A program made the position numbers and the translations under genes. A stretch of 64,000 nt of DNA from Paenibacillus assamensis DSM 18201 (GTDB lineage: Bacteria > Bacillota > Bacilli > Paenibacillales > Paenibacillaceae), in assembly GCF_000422445.1 (NCBI RefSeq), contig NZ_AULU01000016.1:1-64000 (forward strand). Reading direction: 5' to 3'. The notes under the pieces are model-generated. The model was not told where the DNA came from, did not search any database, and saw only the letters and a program-made list of their open reading frames with translations. The number at the start of each line of letters is the position of its first letter. Position 1 is the first letter of the stretch. This document shows, piece after piece, positions 1 through 8,277 of this stretch.

Positions 1-22
1 GATATTGTGGATATGAATTGGG
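1..22 (+). CDS. 5' exon of the intron-interrupted gene (partial)
   Basis: The first 22 bases form the tail of the upstream exon of the gene split by the group II intron. Read from base 1 they encode DIVDMNW plus the first base of a codon that is completed by the 3' exon at 2623. The last seven bases (16-22, AATTGGG) can pair with CCCAGTT at 394-400 inside the intron, the expected IBS1/EBS1 contact. The start of the gene lies outside the window. Confidence 0.6.
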
Positions 23-2622
23 GTGCGACAAGTTCTACTATAAACGCATTACTCGCGTGAAATGTAGGGGTTTGAAATTACAAACCTAACTTTGTAACTT
101 AGTGATGGGAACGAGGAAACCATGTATTCCGAAACCATCCCGACAATACTCCTGCGTGCGTTGTAATAGACAGATTACAAGGTGCGAAGCACAGGTGGAG
201 TCGGCAGAACGAAGGCTGTAGCCACTCGAAAGAGAAGGTATGCCAACGGATATGCCGGACGGCTGAAAAACTGACTATGGTGAGAATGTCTATAAAGGAC
301 TGACGAACTGCTGAATGTACGGGCCTAGATGAAAGAACATATGGAAACATATGTGCTAACAATATGTTAGTGTGGGTGGCGACGAGTACAAATCCCAGTT
401 AGGAAACTCGCTATACCGGACTATGGCGGTATCCAGCCCACAGGTTCATAAGCAGCACCTAAGGTCAGAATGCATAGCTAAAGTTACAAGGTACTTGGAA
501 AGCAAGGAACGTCGTAAAATGGGCTGTCATCCCTAGACGGTTGCTATAAGATTTAGTCTGAAAGGCATTTATCCTTGTGAGGGTAGGGGCACGACCTGTG
601 AACTTCCTGTAATGGGAAAGGAGGAACAGCCCCGAGTCTATTTAAACAAACATTCATTTTCCAAAAGTGAATTGCACCGATCAGGTAGGAATGTGGGAAA
701 CATCTTTCCAGAAAGGAGAGATGCCACAGTGCAAACACTACGATATTGGGACTACTATGGCATGACGGAGACCTTTACAGAATTATACGATAGGGCTTCT
801 CGCAAGGAATCATTCTCAAATCTTTACGATATCATCACTACAAGAGAAAATATCCTGTTAGCCCATCGAACAATTAAATCCAACAAAGGCTCTAAAACTG
901 CCGGCACAGATGGCAAAACAATCGATGACATTAAGGTGCTGACTGACGGGGAAATCGTGTCATTCATACAGCAAAAACTATTGAATTATCAACCTAAGAA
1001 AGTTAGACGAGTACTTATTCCCAAACCAAATGGTAAACAGAGACCGCTTGGTATTCCATGCATTATCGACCGAGTTATCCAACAATGCTTTAAGCAGGTT
1101 CTTGAACCTATCGCAGAAGCTCACTTCTACAAGCATAGTTATGGGTTTAGACCATTGCGTTCAACTCATCACGCATTAGCAAGAGTGCAGACTCTTATTA
1201 ATAAGGGGACTTTACACTATGTAGTTGATGTAGATATAACTGGTTTCTTTGATAATGTGAATCACGCATTGCTCATAAAGCAGTTATGGAATATGGGGAT
1301 ACAAGATAGAAAAGTCTTGCGTATCATCAGTAAAATGATGAAGGCTGAAATCGAGGGAGAAGGTATTCCCCCTAAAGGGACACCGCAAGGAGGTATCTTA
1401 TCTCCTCTGTTATCCAACATTGTGCTGAATGATCTTGATCAATGGATAGCTGGACAATGGGAGAACTTCAAAACAAATCATCAATATAGCCATAACTACG
1501 TGAAATATATACCTCTTAGAAAAACAGGTTTAAAAGAAGGTTTCATCGTACGTTACGCTGATGATTTTAAAGTTCTTTGTCGTAACTGGAAAACAGCTCA
1601 AAAGTGGTATCATGCCGTAAGACTTTACCTAAAAGATCGTCTTAAACTTGATATTTCGCCAGAAAAATCACAAATCGTAAACTTGAGAAAACGAAAATCT
1701 GAGTTCCTTGGTTTTACGATCTGGGCAGCGAAAAAAGGAAAGCGTCGGGTAGCGTACACAGGGATTAATCATAAAAAGAAATTACAGATTAAAGAAGAGG
1801 CTAAAAAACGGATTAGACACATTCAAAAGATGCCTATAGCCCTGAACGCCTATCTTTTCAATAGTTTTGTTTTAGGAATACATAATTACTTTAGCAGAGC
1901 AACCCATGTTAGTTCTGATTTCTCAGAACTTGCCTACGATCTGCGTGCTTTCATTTTTAATCGTCTTAAAGGCAAAAGATATGAACGTCCTGTAAGACCG
2001 CCACCGACCTATTCAAAATTTTATAAGAGCACTTATAGAACATTCAAAATAGGCGGTGTGTATCTATATCCCTTGGCAGATATAAAAACGGTAAACAATT
2101 TCAACTTTAGTCCAAACCTAACACCGTTCACGTACGAAGGTAGGGAACTGATACACAAGAAACTGAGACCAGATGTACAAACAGAGATAACTAAACTAAT
2201 GAAGTCTCATATTCTTGGTCGAAGTTTAGAATATATGGATAATCGGATAAGCAGATACAGCATGAGAATGGGCAGGTGCGAAATAACAGGAACATTCTTA
2301 TGCGCAGAGGATGTTCACTGCCATCACTATCTTCCGATTTATCTTAATGGAGACGACAAATTCAATAATTTGCGTATCCTTCACAAAGACGTTCACAGAC
2401 TGATTCATGCAACCCATGCAGAGACGATTGCAACACTCATATCCAGACTGGATTTGACTGAAAGCATGGTCAATACAATCAATCAATATCGGAATATGTG
2501 TAACTTGGAACCTATGAATTAATAGTTTAAATAGATGGAGCGCCGTATGAGGTGAAAGTCTCACGTACGGTGCGGAGTGGGGGAACAGCTGGAGATTACT
2601 TCAAAAGCTTACCTATCACTAC
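23..2622 (+). mobile_element. Group II intron with internal RT/maturase gene
   Basis: The 5' boundary is GTGCGAC at 23, matching the bacterial group II consensus GUGYG. Domain V is the hairpin at about 2540-2573, with stem GCGCCGTA/TACGGTGC and the usual TGAGGTGAAAGTCTCA tip. Domain VI follows: GTGGGGG pairs with CCTATCAC leaving A2615 bulged as the likely branch point. Seven bases later the intron would end in AC at 2622. EBS1 is probably 394-400 (CCCAGTT), pairing with the last seven exon bases with one G-T wobble. Domains I-III fill 23 to about 700 and the protein gene sits in domain IV. With these boundaries, excision leaves an open reading frame across the junction, so the copy appears intact and splicing-competent. 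EBS2 was not assigned with confidence. Confidence 0.87.
729..2522 (+). CDS. ltrA: Group II intron-encoded reverse transcriptase/maturase with HNH endonuclease
   Basis: This protein assists splicing of its own intron RNA and drives retrohoming into DNA. The RT palm carries RYADDF (the catalytic YADD motif, near base 1550), preceded by fingers motifs such as RPLGIP and PQGGILSPLL. A maturase (X) region follows. The C-terminus has an HNH-type endonuclease module with CEITG, CHHYLP and NNLRILHKDVHRLIH (about 2277-2410). The open frame extends up to 612, but GTG at 729 has AAAGGAGAG eight bases upstream and gives a start (QTLRYW...) like related proteins, so I chose it. ATG at 762 is another option. 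The resulting 597 aa is normal for HNH-bearing LtrA proteins, and no frameshift or stop is seen. Confidence 0.88.
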   Translation: MQTLRYWDYYGMTETFTELYDRASRKESFSNLYDIITTRENILLAHRTIKSNKGSKTAGTDGKTIDDIKVLTDGEIVSFIQQKLLNYQPKKVRRVLIPKPNGKQRPLGIPCIIDRVIQQCFKQVLEPIAEAHFYKHSYGFRPLRSTHHALARVQTLINKGTLHYVVDVDITGFFDNVNHALLIKQLWNMGIQDRKVLRIISKMMKAEIEGEGIPPKGTPQGGILSPLLSNIVLNDLDQWIAGQWENFKTNHQYSHNYVKYIPLRKTGLKEGFIVRYADDFKVLCRNWKTAQKWYHAVRLYLKDRLKLDISPEKSQIVNLRKRKSEFLGFTIWAAKKGKRRVAYTGINHKKKLQIKEEAKKRIRHIQKMPIALNAYLFNSFVLGIHNYFSRATHVSSDFSELAYDLRAFIFNRLKGKRYERPVRPPPTYSKFYKSTYRTFKIGGVYLYPLADIKTVNNFNFSPNLTPFTYEGRELIHKKLRPDVQTEITKLMKSHILGRSLEYMDNRISRYSMRMGRCEITGTFLCAEDVHCHHYLPIYLNGDDKFNNLRILHKDVHRLIHATHAETIATLISRLDLTESMVNTINQYRNMCNLEPMN

Positions 2623-3584
2623 AGCTTGCTTTCCGTCAGCAGAAAAAGAGTAAGGAGCATACAGGTCGCTATTATTGGTTAGGTACGCGTAATATCGATG
2701 GAAATCCGAGAGGGAATGCTTCGCGCTACACGCTGCCGATTAGGCGCGGAAGCCATCCGAATGATGGCTTCAAAAATGTAACCGTTAAGCCAGGTTATCA
2801 TTTCAAGTTTGACCTTAAGACGAAAGGCAATATGTTCGGGCCGAACGACTCCATTCGGATTACACCGACGTTTGAGTTTGTGAGCCGAGACGGCAAGCAC
2901 CGGCAAGATGTAGATTTGTATTACCACGCGCCAGATCGAAACTTTGTGAGGGTCGGCTCTTCATTTGATACGATAGAGCGGGAAATTACGTTGAATGCAA
3001 GGCTTAGGAACCTCCATCCGCTGCAGATCGAACAGACGGGGCAAACTTTTTATCAATTGTATCGTCATCAGCTTTCTCAAAGTGAGCAGGTATTCATGCA
3101 GCAATGGTTAAGACAAGTTGATCGCCCAACGAAAACGGGTGGATTTAGTCATATGAAGATACCAGGTGAGCTCCGCTTATTCAGAGGGCCGACTCAGTTG
3201 CCGAATGGCGTAAATCCATATCGGGCCTATGCTGCTGAACAACAATGGTATGGTGAGTTTGGTATTCCATCTAAAGTATATGTTGTGCAAAAAGGCTTTC
3301 CGTTGCATCGGCAATTTTCGTTCAGAGAAGATGCTTCATTTTTCTTAAAGGATGGCTATATTATCGTGAACTTCAACATTGAGACCATTCGTGCAGGACG
3401 TATGGATGATCCACATCTACAGTACATTTATGCTCCGTTGACGAATCAATGGAAGCGCGAAGGTTTTGTTTACAGCGTTATTGATCCATATGGGGCGACA
3501 ATCCATCTGAAGGATGGCGATATTGTGTTCTACGATGCGGATCAATCGTCTCGTGATGATTATCGCGTCAGGGGGACGCACTAA
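2623..3584 (+). CDS. 3' exon of intron-interrupted protein of unknown function
   Basis: About 320 codons remain open downstream of the intron. The reading frame runs back into intron domain VI as far as an ATG at 2577, but those first codons (MGEQLEITSK...) are intron sequence and not part of the protein. Spliced to bases 1-22 the junction reads DIVDMNW-E-LAFRQQ. The C-terminal part is hydrophilic, rich in aromatic and basic residues, with GRYYWLGTRN near the junction and late segments such as YVVQKGFPLHRQFSF and DGDIVFYD. I do not recognise the domain. It vaguely resembles large uncharacterised Paenibacillus extracytoplasmic proteins, but this is only an impression. A hairpin terminator follows at 3638. 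Confidence 0.7.
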
Positions 3585-3637
3585 GTGATGAATGTCAACT
3601 TTGCATAGTAAAAATTAAAGATCAGGTGTTGATATTT

Positions 3638-3676
3638 AAGGAGGTTGGTCTTGTGGGTCCAAACTCCCTTTTTTTG
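3638..3676 (+). terminator. Rho-independent terminator after the interrupted gene
   Basis: The stem AAGGAGGTTGG pairs with CCAAACTCCCTT with one bulge, followed by a run of seven T. Confidence 0.6.
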
Positions 3677-3691
3677 TCCAACTGTAGGTCC

Positions 3692-3697
3692 TATAAT
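3692..3697 (+). promoter_or_regulatory. Probable -10 box for the GH85 gene
   Basis: TATAAT is a perfect -10 hexamer about 90 bp before the start codon. The -35 is poor, a T-rich stretch around 3670. A cre-like site lies just downstream, so transcription starting here would meet CcpA as a roadblock. Confidence 0.45.
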
Positions 3698-3713
3698 GAT
3701 GTCGATAAGAATT

Positions 3714-3727
3714 TGTAAGCGCTCACA
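3714..3727 (+). promoter_or_regulatory. CcpA cre site
   Basis: TGTAAGCGCTCACA fits the cre consensus TGWAANCGNTNWCA at all fixed positions. It lies between the -10 box and the GH85 gene, the usual place for carbon-catabolite repression of glycan-degrading enzymes. Confidence 0.65.
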
Positions 3728-3788
3728 TAAAAGTGGGTGTCTATCATGTGCATGCGATTTGTATTTCATCTAAGAAGGGGATGTTTAC

Positions 3789-6554
3789 ATGAAACGTTGG
3801 AAACCAACCATGTTATCTCGAAGCACTCTGAAACGCAAAGCAGCTCTCTACTTAAGCACAGCTCTACTAGCAGGCGCGTTGGTAGGATTCACTGGTGCCG
3901 GCGAAGTACAGGCAGCTCAGCCTCATTCTTCTTACTGGTACCCGAATACGATATTGAATTGGTCGCCGCAGACGGACCCAGATGCACCATTCAACCGTAG
4001 TTCCGTACCGTTGGAGGAAAAGCGCGTTCAAGGAGCTAAAGTGAATCCGAATGCAAAAGTAGAGCCAAAAGTGATGGCACTCGCTTCTATGTACAAAAAT
4101 ACATCAGGTGCGCCGTCACAAGGAAATGACAACATGCATGGCTATGCATTCAGCTACTGGCAGTATGTAGACAGCCTTATCATGTGGGGTGGATCTGCAG
4201 GTGAAGGCCTTATCGTTTCACCAAGTGCAGATGTCATTGATGCGGCACATAAAAATGGTGTGCCTGTATATGGTACGGTCTTCCTGCCACAAATGGAGCA
4301 TGGGGGAAAATTCCAATGGACGCATGATTTGCTGCAGCAGCGTCCAGATGGTACGTTCCCAGTTGCAGACAAGCTGATTGAAGTAGCAAAATACTATGGT
4401 TTTGATGGCTGGTTTATCAATGAGGAGACTCAAGGTGGTACACCTGCAGATGCGAAGAAGATGCAGGAGTTCCTAAAATATATGCAAAAGATTAAATCAC
4501 CTGAAATGGACATCGTATGGTACGATTCCATGATTAATGACGGTCCGGTAAGATGGCAAGGTGCTCTTAACGACAAGAACAGTATGTTCGTACAAGATGG
4601 TGCAGAGCGCGTGTCTGATCATCTATTTATCGACTTCCGTTGGCAGTATCAAGGTAGCGGTATGACTCCGTTCAAAAAATCGCCTGATGTCGCGAAGCAG
4701 CTTGGACGCAGTCAGTATGACCTTTACGCAGGTATCGATGTGGAAGCAGGAGGCTATCAGAGCAAGCTGAATTGGCCTGTATTATTCCCTGACAATGGAA
4801 CGCCTGTAACATCGCTTGGTATTTATCGTCCAGACTGGGCATTCAATTCTTCCAAGACGAATGAACAGTTCATGGAGAACGAGCATATTTTCTGGGTAGG
4901 CCAAGGCAAAGATCCTTCTAATACGAAGTCCAATGGCACAGCGTGGCGCGGAATTGCGCATGATATCGTCGATGAGACAGTCATCACAGATACTGACTTT
5001 ACAACACATTTCAACACAGGTAACGGAAAAATGTTCAGCGTACACGGCCAGCAAGTTCGTGACCGCGAATGGTTCAACCGCAGCTTGCAGGACATTTTAC
5101 CGACATGGCGATGGATGAAGGATGAGCAAGGTCAGAAGATTGATGCCGCATTCGACTTCAATAAAGCATACTATGGCGGCAGCTCCTTGAAGCTCAGCGG
5201 TCAAACGGCACCAAGCGCAAGCACGAATATGAAGCTGTATAAGACAGATGTACCTGTTACGAAGTCTACAGTAATGACGATTACGTATCAGACCAATGAA
5301 GCAGAAGCAGCAGATATAAACATCGGTGTAGCATTTGAAGGTGCACCGAATGATTATGTAATCGTGAAGCCCAAGCATACGCAAAAGGCTGGCACAGCGA
5401 AAAATTGGACACAAGCTACGTACGATTTGAAAGACTTCGCAGGCAAGAAGGTTGTCGGTATGTCTGTACAAGTAGCAGGCAAGCAGCAAGTAAACAATTA
5501 TGAGCTGAACCTAGGTGAATTTGCAATCCGTGATCATAAAGCGTTCAAAGCTCCGAATCTTAAAGAAGTAAAAGGCTTAACCATTATCGATAACGATTTC
5601 CGTGATGGTCTATATGCAGATGCTCGATTGAAATGGGATGATATGGGCGATGATGTCCTATACTACCAAGTGTATCGTCAGAAGGCGGATGGCTCCCGCG
5701 AGTTCATGGGCGCAACGGGTAACAACTATTACTACGTATCGGAAATGCGTCGTAATGGTATCGAGCAAGCGACGGACCTAGTCGTCGTTCCTGTTAACCG
5801 TCATTATGCAGAAGGTCGTACAGCGACTGTTCAATTCCAATGGCCGGCATATCCTGCGCCAAAGGCTGATTTTGAAGCAGATAAGACGTATGTAGCACCA
5901 GGCGAAACGATCCAGCTGAAAGATAAGTCTACGGAAGTAACGACAGAATGGTTGTGGAGCTTCCCGGGTGGAACACCAACATCAAGTACAGAGCGTAATC
6001 CACAAGTGAAATACGAGCAAGAAGGCGAGTACGAGATTACACTGACAGCGAAAAATGCAGTTGGCCAAGATGTCGTGACGAAAAAGCTCATTACGGTGGA
6101 TAAAGCAGCAGAGAATCGCTCAGAGGATGTAGCTAAAGGTAAAAAGACGACAGCTTCTTCCTTCGTTAATGCAGGTGAAGCGCCTCAATTTGCAGTTGAC
6201 GGTGAAATGCATACCAAATGGTGCGCAGTAGGAAATGCGCCGCATTGGATGACCGTTGACTTGGGTGGCGAATTCAACATTACGGAGTTCGTTGTACACC
6301 ATGCGCAAGCAGGTGGCGAATCTGCATCCTTCAACACACGTGAGTTCAAAATACAGCTAAGCTCGGATGGTCAAACGTGGACAGATGCAGTTGTTGTGAA
6401 AGACAACGACAAAGGTACAAGCAAACATGCGATTGGTAAGACGAAAGCTCGCTATGCGAAGTTGATCGTAGAGAAGCCAACACAAGGCGGAGATACAGCA
6501 GCTCGTATTTACGGCTTTGAAGTGAAGGGGATTCCATTTCAACCAGCACAATAA
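3789..6554 (+). CDS. Secreted GH85 endo-beta-N-acetylglucosaminidase with PKD and F5/8C domains
   Basis: The enzyme should cleave between the two core GlcNAc residues of N-linked glycans outside the cell. A signal peptide spans about residues 1-42 (KR-rich start, hydrophobic LYLSTALLAGALVGF, AQA-like cleavage near VQAAQ). The GH85 catalytic domain covers roughly 60-500; FDGWFINEET holds the Asn211/Glu213 pair used in substrate-assisted catalysis. A beta-sandwich region follows, then a PKD domain (about 690-775, WLWSFPGG...YEQEGEYEITLTA) and a C-terminal discoidin (F5/8 type C) carbohydrate-binding domain (about 785-918). No LPXTG or SLH anchor is seen, so the protein is probably released. An SD (GAAGGGG) precedes ATG 3789. 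Regulation by CcpA is inferred from the upstream cre-like site. Confidence 0.93.
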   Translation: MKRWKPTMLSRSTLKRKAALYLSTALLAGALVGFTGAGEVQAAQPHSSYWYPNTILNWSPQTDPDAPFNRSSVPLEEKRVQGAKVNPNAKVEPKVMALASMYKNTSGAPSQGNDNMHGYAFSYWQYVDSLIMWGGSAGEGLIVSPSADVIDAAHKNGVPVYGTVFLPQMEHGGKFQWTHDLLQQRPDGTFPVADKLIEVAKYYGFDGWFINEETQGGTPADAKKMQEFLKYMQKIKSPEMDIVWYDSMINDGPVRWQGALNDKNSMFVQDGAERVSDHLFIDFRWQYQGSGMTPFKKSPDVAKQLGRSQYDLYAGIDVEAGGYQSKLNWPVLFPDNGTPVTSLGIYRPDWAFNSSKTNEQFMENEHIFWVGQGKDPSNTKSNGTAWRGIAHDIVDETVITDTDFTTHFNTGNGKMFSVHGQQVRDREWFNRSLQDILPTWRWMKDEQGQKIDAAFDFNKAYYGGSSLKLSGQTAPSASTNMKLYKTDVPVTKSTVMTITYQTNEAEAADINIGVAFEGAPNDYVIVKPKHTQKAGTAKNWTQATYDLKDFAGKKVVGMSVQVAGKQQVNNYELNLGEFAIRDHKAFKAPNLKEVKGLTIIDNDFRDGLYADARLKWDDMGDDVLYYQVYRQKADGSREFMGATGNNYYYVSEMRRNGIEQATDLVVVPVNRHYAEGRTATVQFQWPAYPAPKADFEADKTYVAPGETIQLKDKSTEVTTEWLWSFPGGTPTSSTERNPQVKYEQEGEYEITLTAKNAVGQDVVTKKLITVDKAAENRSEDVAKGKKTTASSFVNAGEAPQFAVDGEMHTKWCAVGNAPHWMTVDLGGEFNITEFVVHHAQAGGESASFNTREFKIQLSSDGQTWTDAVVVKDNDKGTSKHAIGKTKARYAKLIVEKPTQGGDTAARIYGFEVKGIPFQPAQ

Positions 6555-6581
6555 TAAATGATACATCTATAGTAAGAACAG

Positions 6582-6612
6582 ACAGCTCCAGTTCCTGAAC
6601 TGGGGCTGTTTT
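6582..6612 (+). terminator. Terminator of the GH85 gene
   Basis: ACAGCTCCAGTTC pairs with GAACTGGGGCTGT around a two-base loop and is followed by TTTTT. Confidence 0.85.
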
Positions 6613-6787
6613 TAGTACTAGTTTCACAAAAATAAATGAGTAATATATTTCCAATGAAACTTTGCGTCTTTTCGTGAGGCTCCCCCGTCTAATCCATGTA
6701 AACTTCATGAAGATACAACATCCTAACAGGACAGTCAAATACACGAAGACATGGATACCATGGTCATAATAAAGGAGCATATACAAC

Positions 6788-7579
6788 ATGAAAACAAAAA
6801 CAATCGCAATCGTAACAGCATCTATTTTGGCAGGTTCTACTCTACTAGGTTATGTAGGAACAACATGGGCTGGCAAACAGCAGCAGCCTCCCACACAAAC
6901 GAAACAAGAAGTGAAAGTTCCAAACGTACTGGTGCAGAAGCCGCAAAAGCCGCAGCAAGAAAAAACGTACGCCAATGATGCATTCCGCAATATCGGTGAA
7001 GTGAAGCTTAGCGAGCAATATGTGATTAAAGGTGAAGCGCGTGTATTTGAAGGCAGCTACAACTACGTTGTTAAGCAAGGCAGCAAAGTGATTGCGAAGG
7101 GCTTCAACACAGCATCTAAAGGCGGTCCAGAATGGGGCACGTTCTCCCAAACGATTACGGTTCCTGTAAGCAAAACAGCTAAGAAGCAGCCGCTGACGGT
7201 TGAATTATTTGAAGTAGATATGGAAAGCGGTAAGCAAGTAAACAAAGTAGTCGTTGATGTGAATGGCAAAGGGAATGCGAAGCAAAATGATGCATTTCGT
7301 GGTGTAAAAGTGGCATCTGCGAAATTGCAGGCTTCCGTAAAAGGCGAAGCTCGTGTTTTCGAAGGCACGTATCACTATGCAGTTAAACAAGGTAAAACGA
7401 CGATTACCGAGGGCTACGGCACTGCATCGATTGGTGCACCAGAATGGGGCACACTCAATCAAACGATTTCCATGGATAAGGGCAAAGTATCTGATAAACA
7501 GCCGCTCACACTAGAATTGTTTGAAATGGATATGGAGAGCGGCAAGGCGACGAATAAACTTGTACTGCCTATTCGCTAA
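6788..7579 (+). CDS. Exported protein with two tandem Gmad2-like domains
   Basis: This is a 263-aa protein with an N-terminal signal or anchor segment (residues 5-28) and a short Q/P/K-rich linker. Two repeats of about 95 residues follow (roughly 65-155 and 168-260). Both carry the same landmarks: NDAFR, KGEARVFEG, Y.Y.VKQG, A.GAPEWGT or GGPEWGT, then PLT.ELFE.DMESG and NK.V. This pattern is that of Gmad2, the immunoglobulin-like domain known from spore-germination lipoproteins and other cell-surface proteins. The repeats are clearly related and probably arose by internal duplication. It is likely a cell-wall or spore-associated binding protein, but the ligand is unknown. It has its own terminator at 7611. 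Confidence 0.8.
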   Translation: MKTKTIAIVTASILAGSTLLGYVGTTWAGKQQQPPTQTKQEVKVPNVLVQKPQKPQQEKTYANDAFRNIGEVKLSEQYVIKGEARVFEGSYNYVVKQGSKVIAKGFNTASKGGPEWGTFSQTITVPVSKTAKKQPLTVELFEVDMESGKQVNKVVVDVNGKGNAKQNDAFRGVKVASAKLQASVKGEARVFEGTYHYAVKQGKTTITEGYGTASIGAPEWGTLNQTISMDKGKVSDKQPLTLELFEMDMESGKATNKLVLPIR

Positions 7580-7610
7580 CCTGTATAGATAAATCGCGTA
7601 GACTTGTTTG

Positions 7611-7641
7611 GAAGAAGCGACGCCACTGGTGTCGCTTCTTC
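7611..7641 (+). terminator. Terminator after the Gmad2 protein gene
   Basis: GAAGAAGCGACGCC pairs with GGTGTCGCTTCTTC (one G-T), with a short T/C-rich tail. Confidence 0.7.
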
Positions 7642-7758
7642 TCTACATAAAGGTAGCAACGCGCATCGATGGAACGGTTAAAGTTGGTACTGGAGTGGCG
7701 ACACTAAAAGATAAGGAGATACGTAACGATCGATGATTTTCTGGAGGTGAAGGACTGC

Positions 7759-8277
7759 GTGAGCGACTTTGAACTGGAGAAGCGAGCGATTGCTGGCGAT
7801 GATGAGAGCTTCTCTATCCTTATCGAGCAGCGAAAAGAAAGAATTTACCGAATGGCCTATACGTATGTAAGAAACAAAGAAGATGCGTTGGAAATTGTTC
7901 AGGAGACAGTATATAAAGCCTATTTGTCCGTGGAGAAGCTGCAGCAGCCTCAATCTTTTAATACGTGGCTAATGAAGATTACCGTGAACGCTGCTTTGGA
8001 TCATATACGCAAGTCTAAGCGAGTCGTTTATATGGATAAAGATATAGAAAGAAGTTATACGCCTGATCATCGGGAAGAGAAGCTCGATTTGTATGAGGCA
8101 TTGGACAGTCTGGATGAGAAGACGAGAACTGTGCTAATGCTCCGGTATTTTGAAGATATGCCATTGAAGGACATTGCGGAAACGTTAGAGACACCATTAA
8201 GTACGATTAAGTCGTTAATCTATCGTGGGTTGGAGAAGTTGAAAATAAATTTGGGGGAGGGTGAGCGGCTTGAATAA
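7759..8277 (+). CDS. ECF (sigma-70 family, group 4) RNA polymerase sigma factor
   Basis: It directs RNA polymerase to stress promoters. Region 2 (ILIEQRKERIYRMAYTYVRNKEDALEIVQETVYKAYLS) and region 4 (LDEKTRTVLMLRYFEDMPLKDIAETLE... STIKSLIYRGLEKL) are complete, and the C-terminal helix-turn-helix is clear. The length (172 aa) is normal, similar to SigV/SigW-type factors. The frame opens earlier at GTG 7747, but that codon overlaps GGAGGTGA (7743-7750), which is a good ribosome site for GTG 7759. The stop overlaps the start of the next gene, an anti-sigma factor, so the two are translationally coupled. Such pairs are usually autoregulated, but I found no convincing ECF promoter upstream. Confidence 0.9.
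   Translation: MSDFELEKRAIAGDDESFSILIEQRKERIYRMAYTYVRNKEDALEIVQETVYKAYLSVEKLQQPQSFNTWLMKITVNAALDHIRKSKRVVYMDKDIERSYTPDHREEKLDLYEALDSLDEKTRTVLMLRYFEDMPLKDIAETLETPLSTIKSLIYRGLEKLKINLGEGERLE

Noticed and set aside
5097-5489. 130-codon minus-strand frame inside the GH85 gene
   Set aside because: It is fully inside a strongly supported gene, and its protein is Cys/Ile-rich and unlike any family.
7671-7704. GGAAC ... CGAC as an autoregulatory ECF promoter
   Set aside because: The spacer is 23 bp, whereas ECF promoters need about 16-17 bp.
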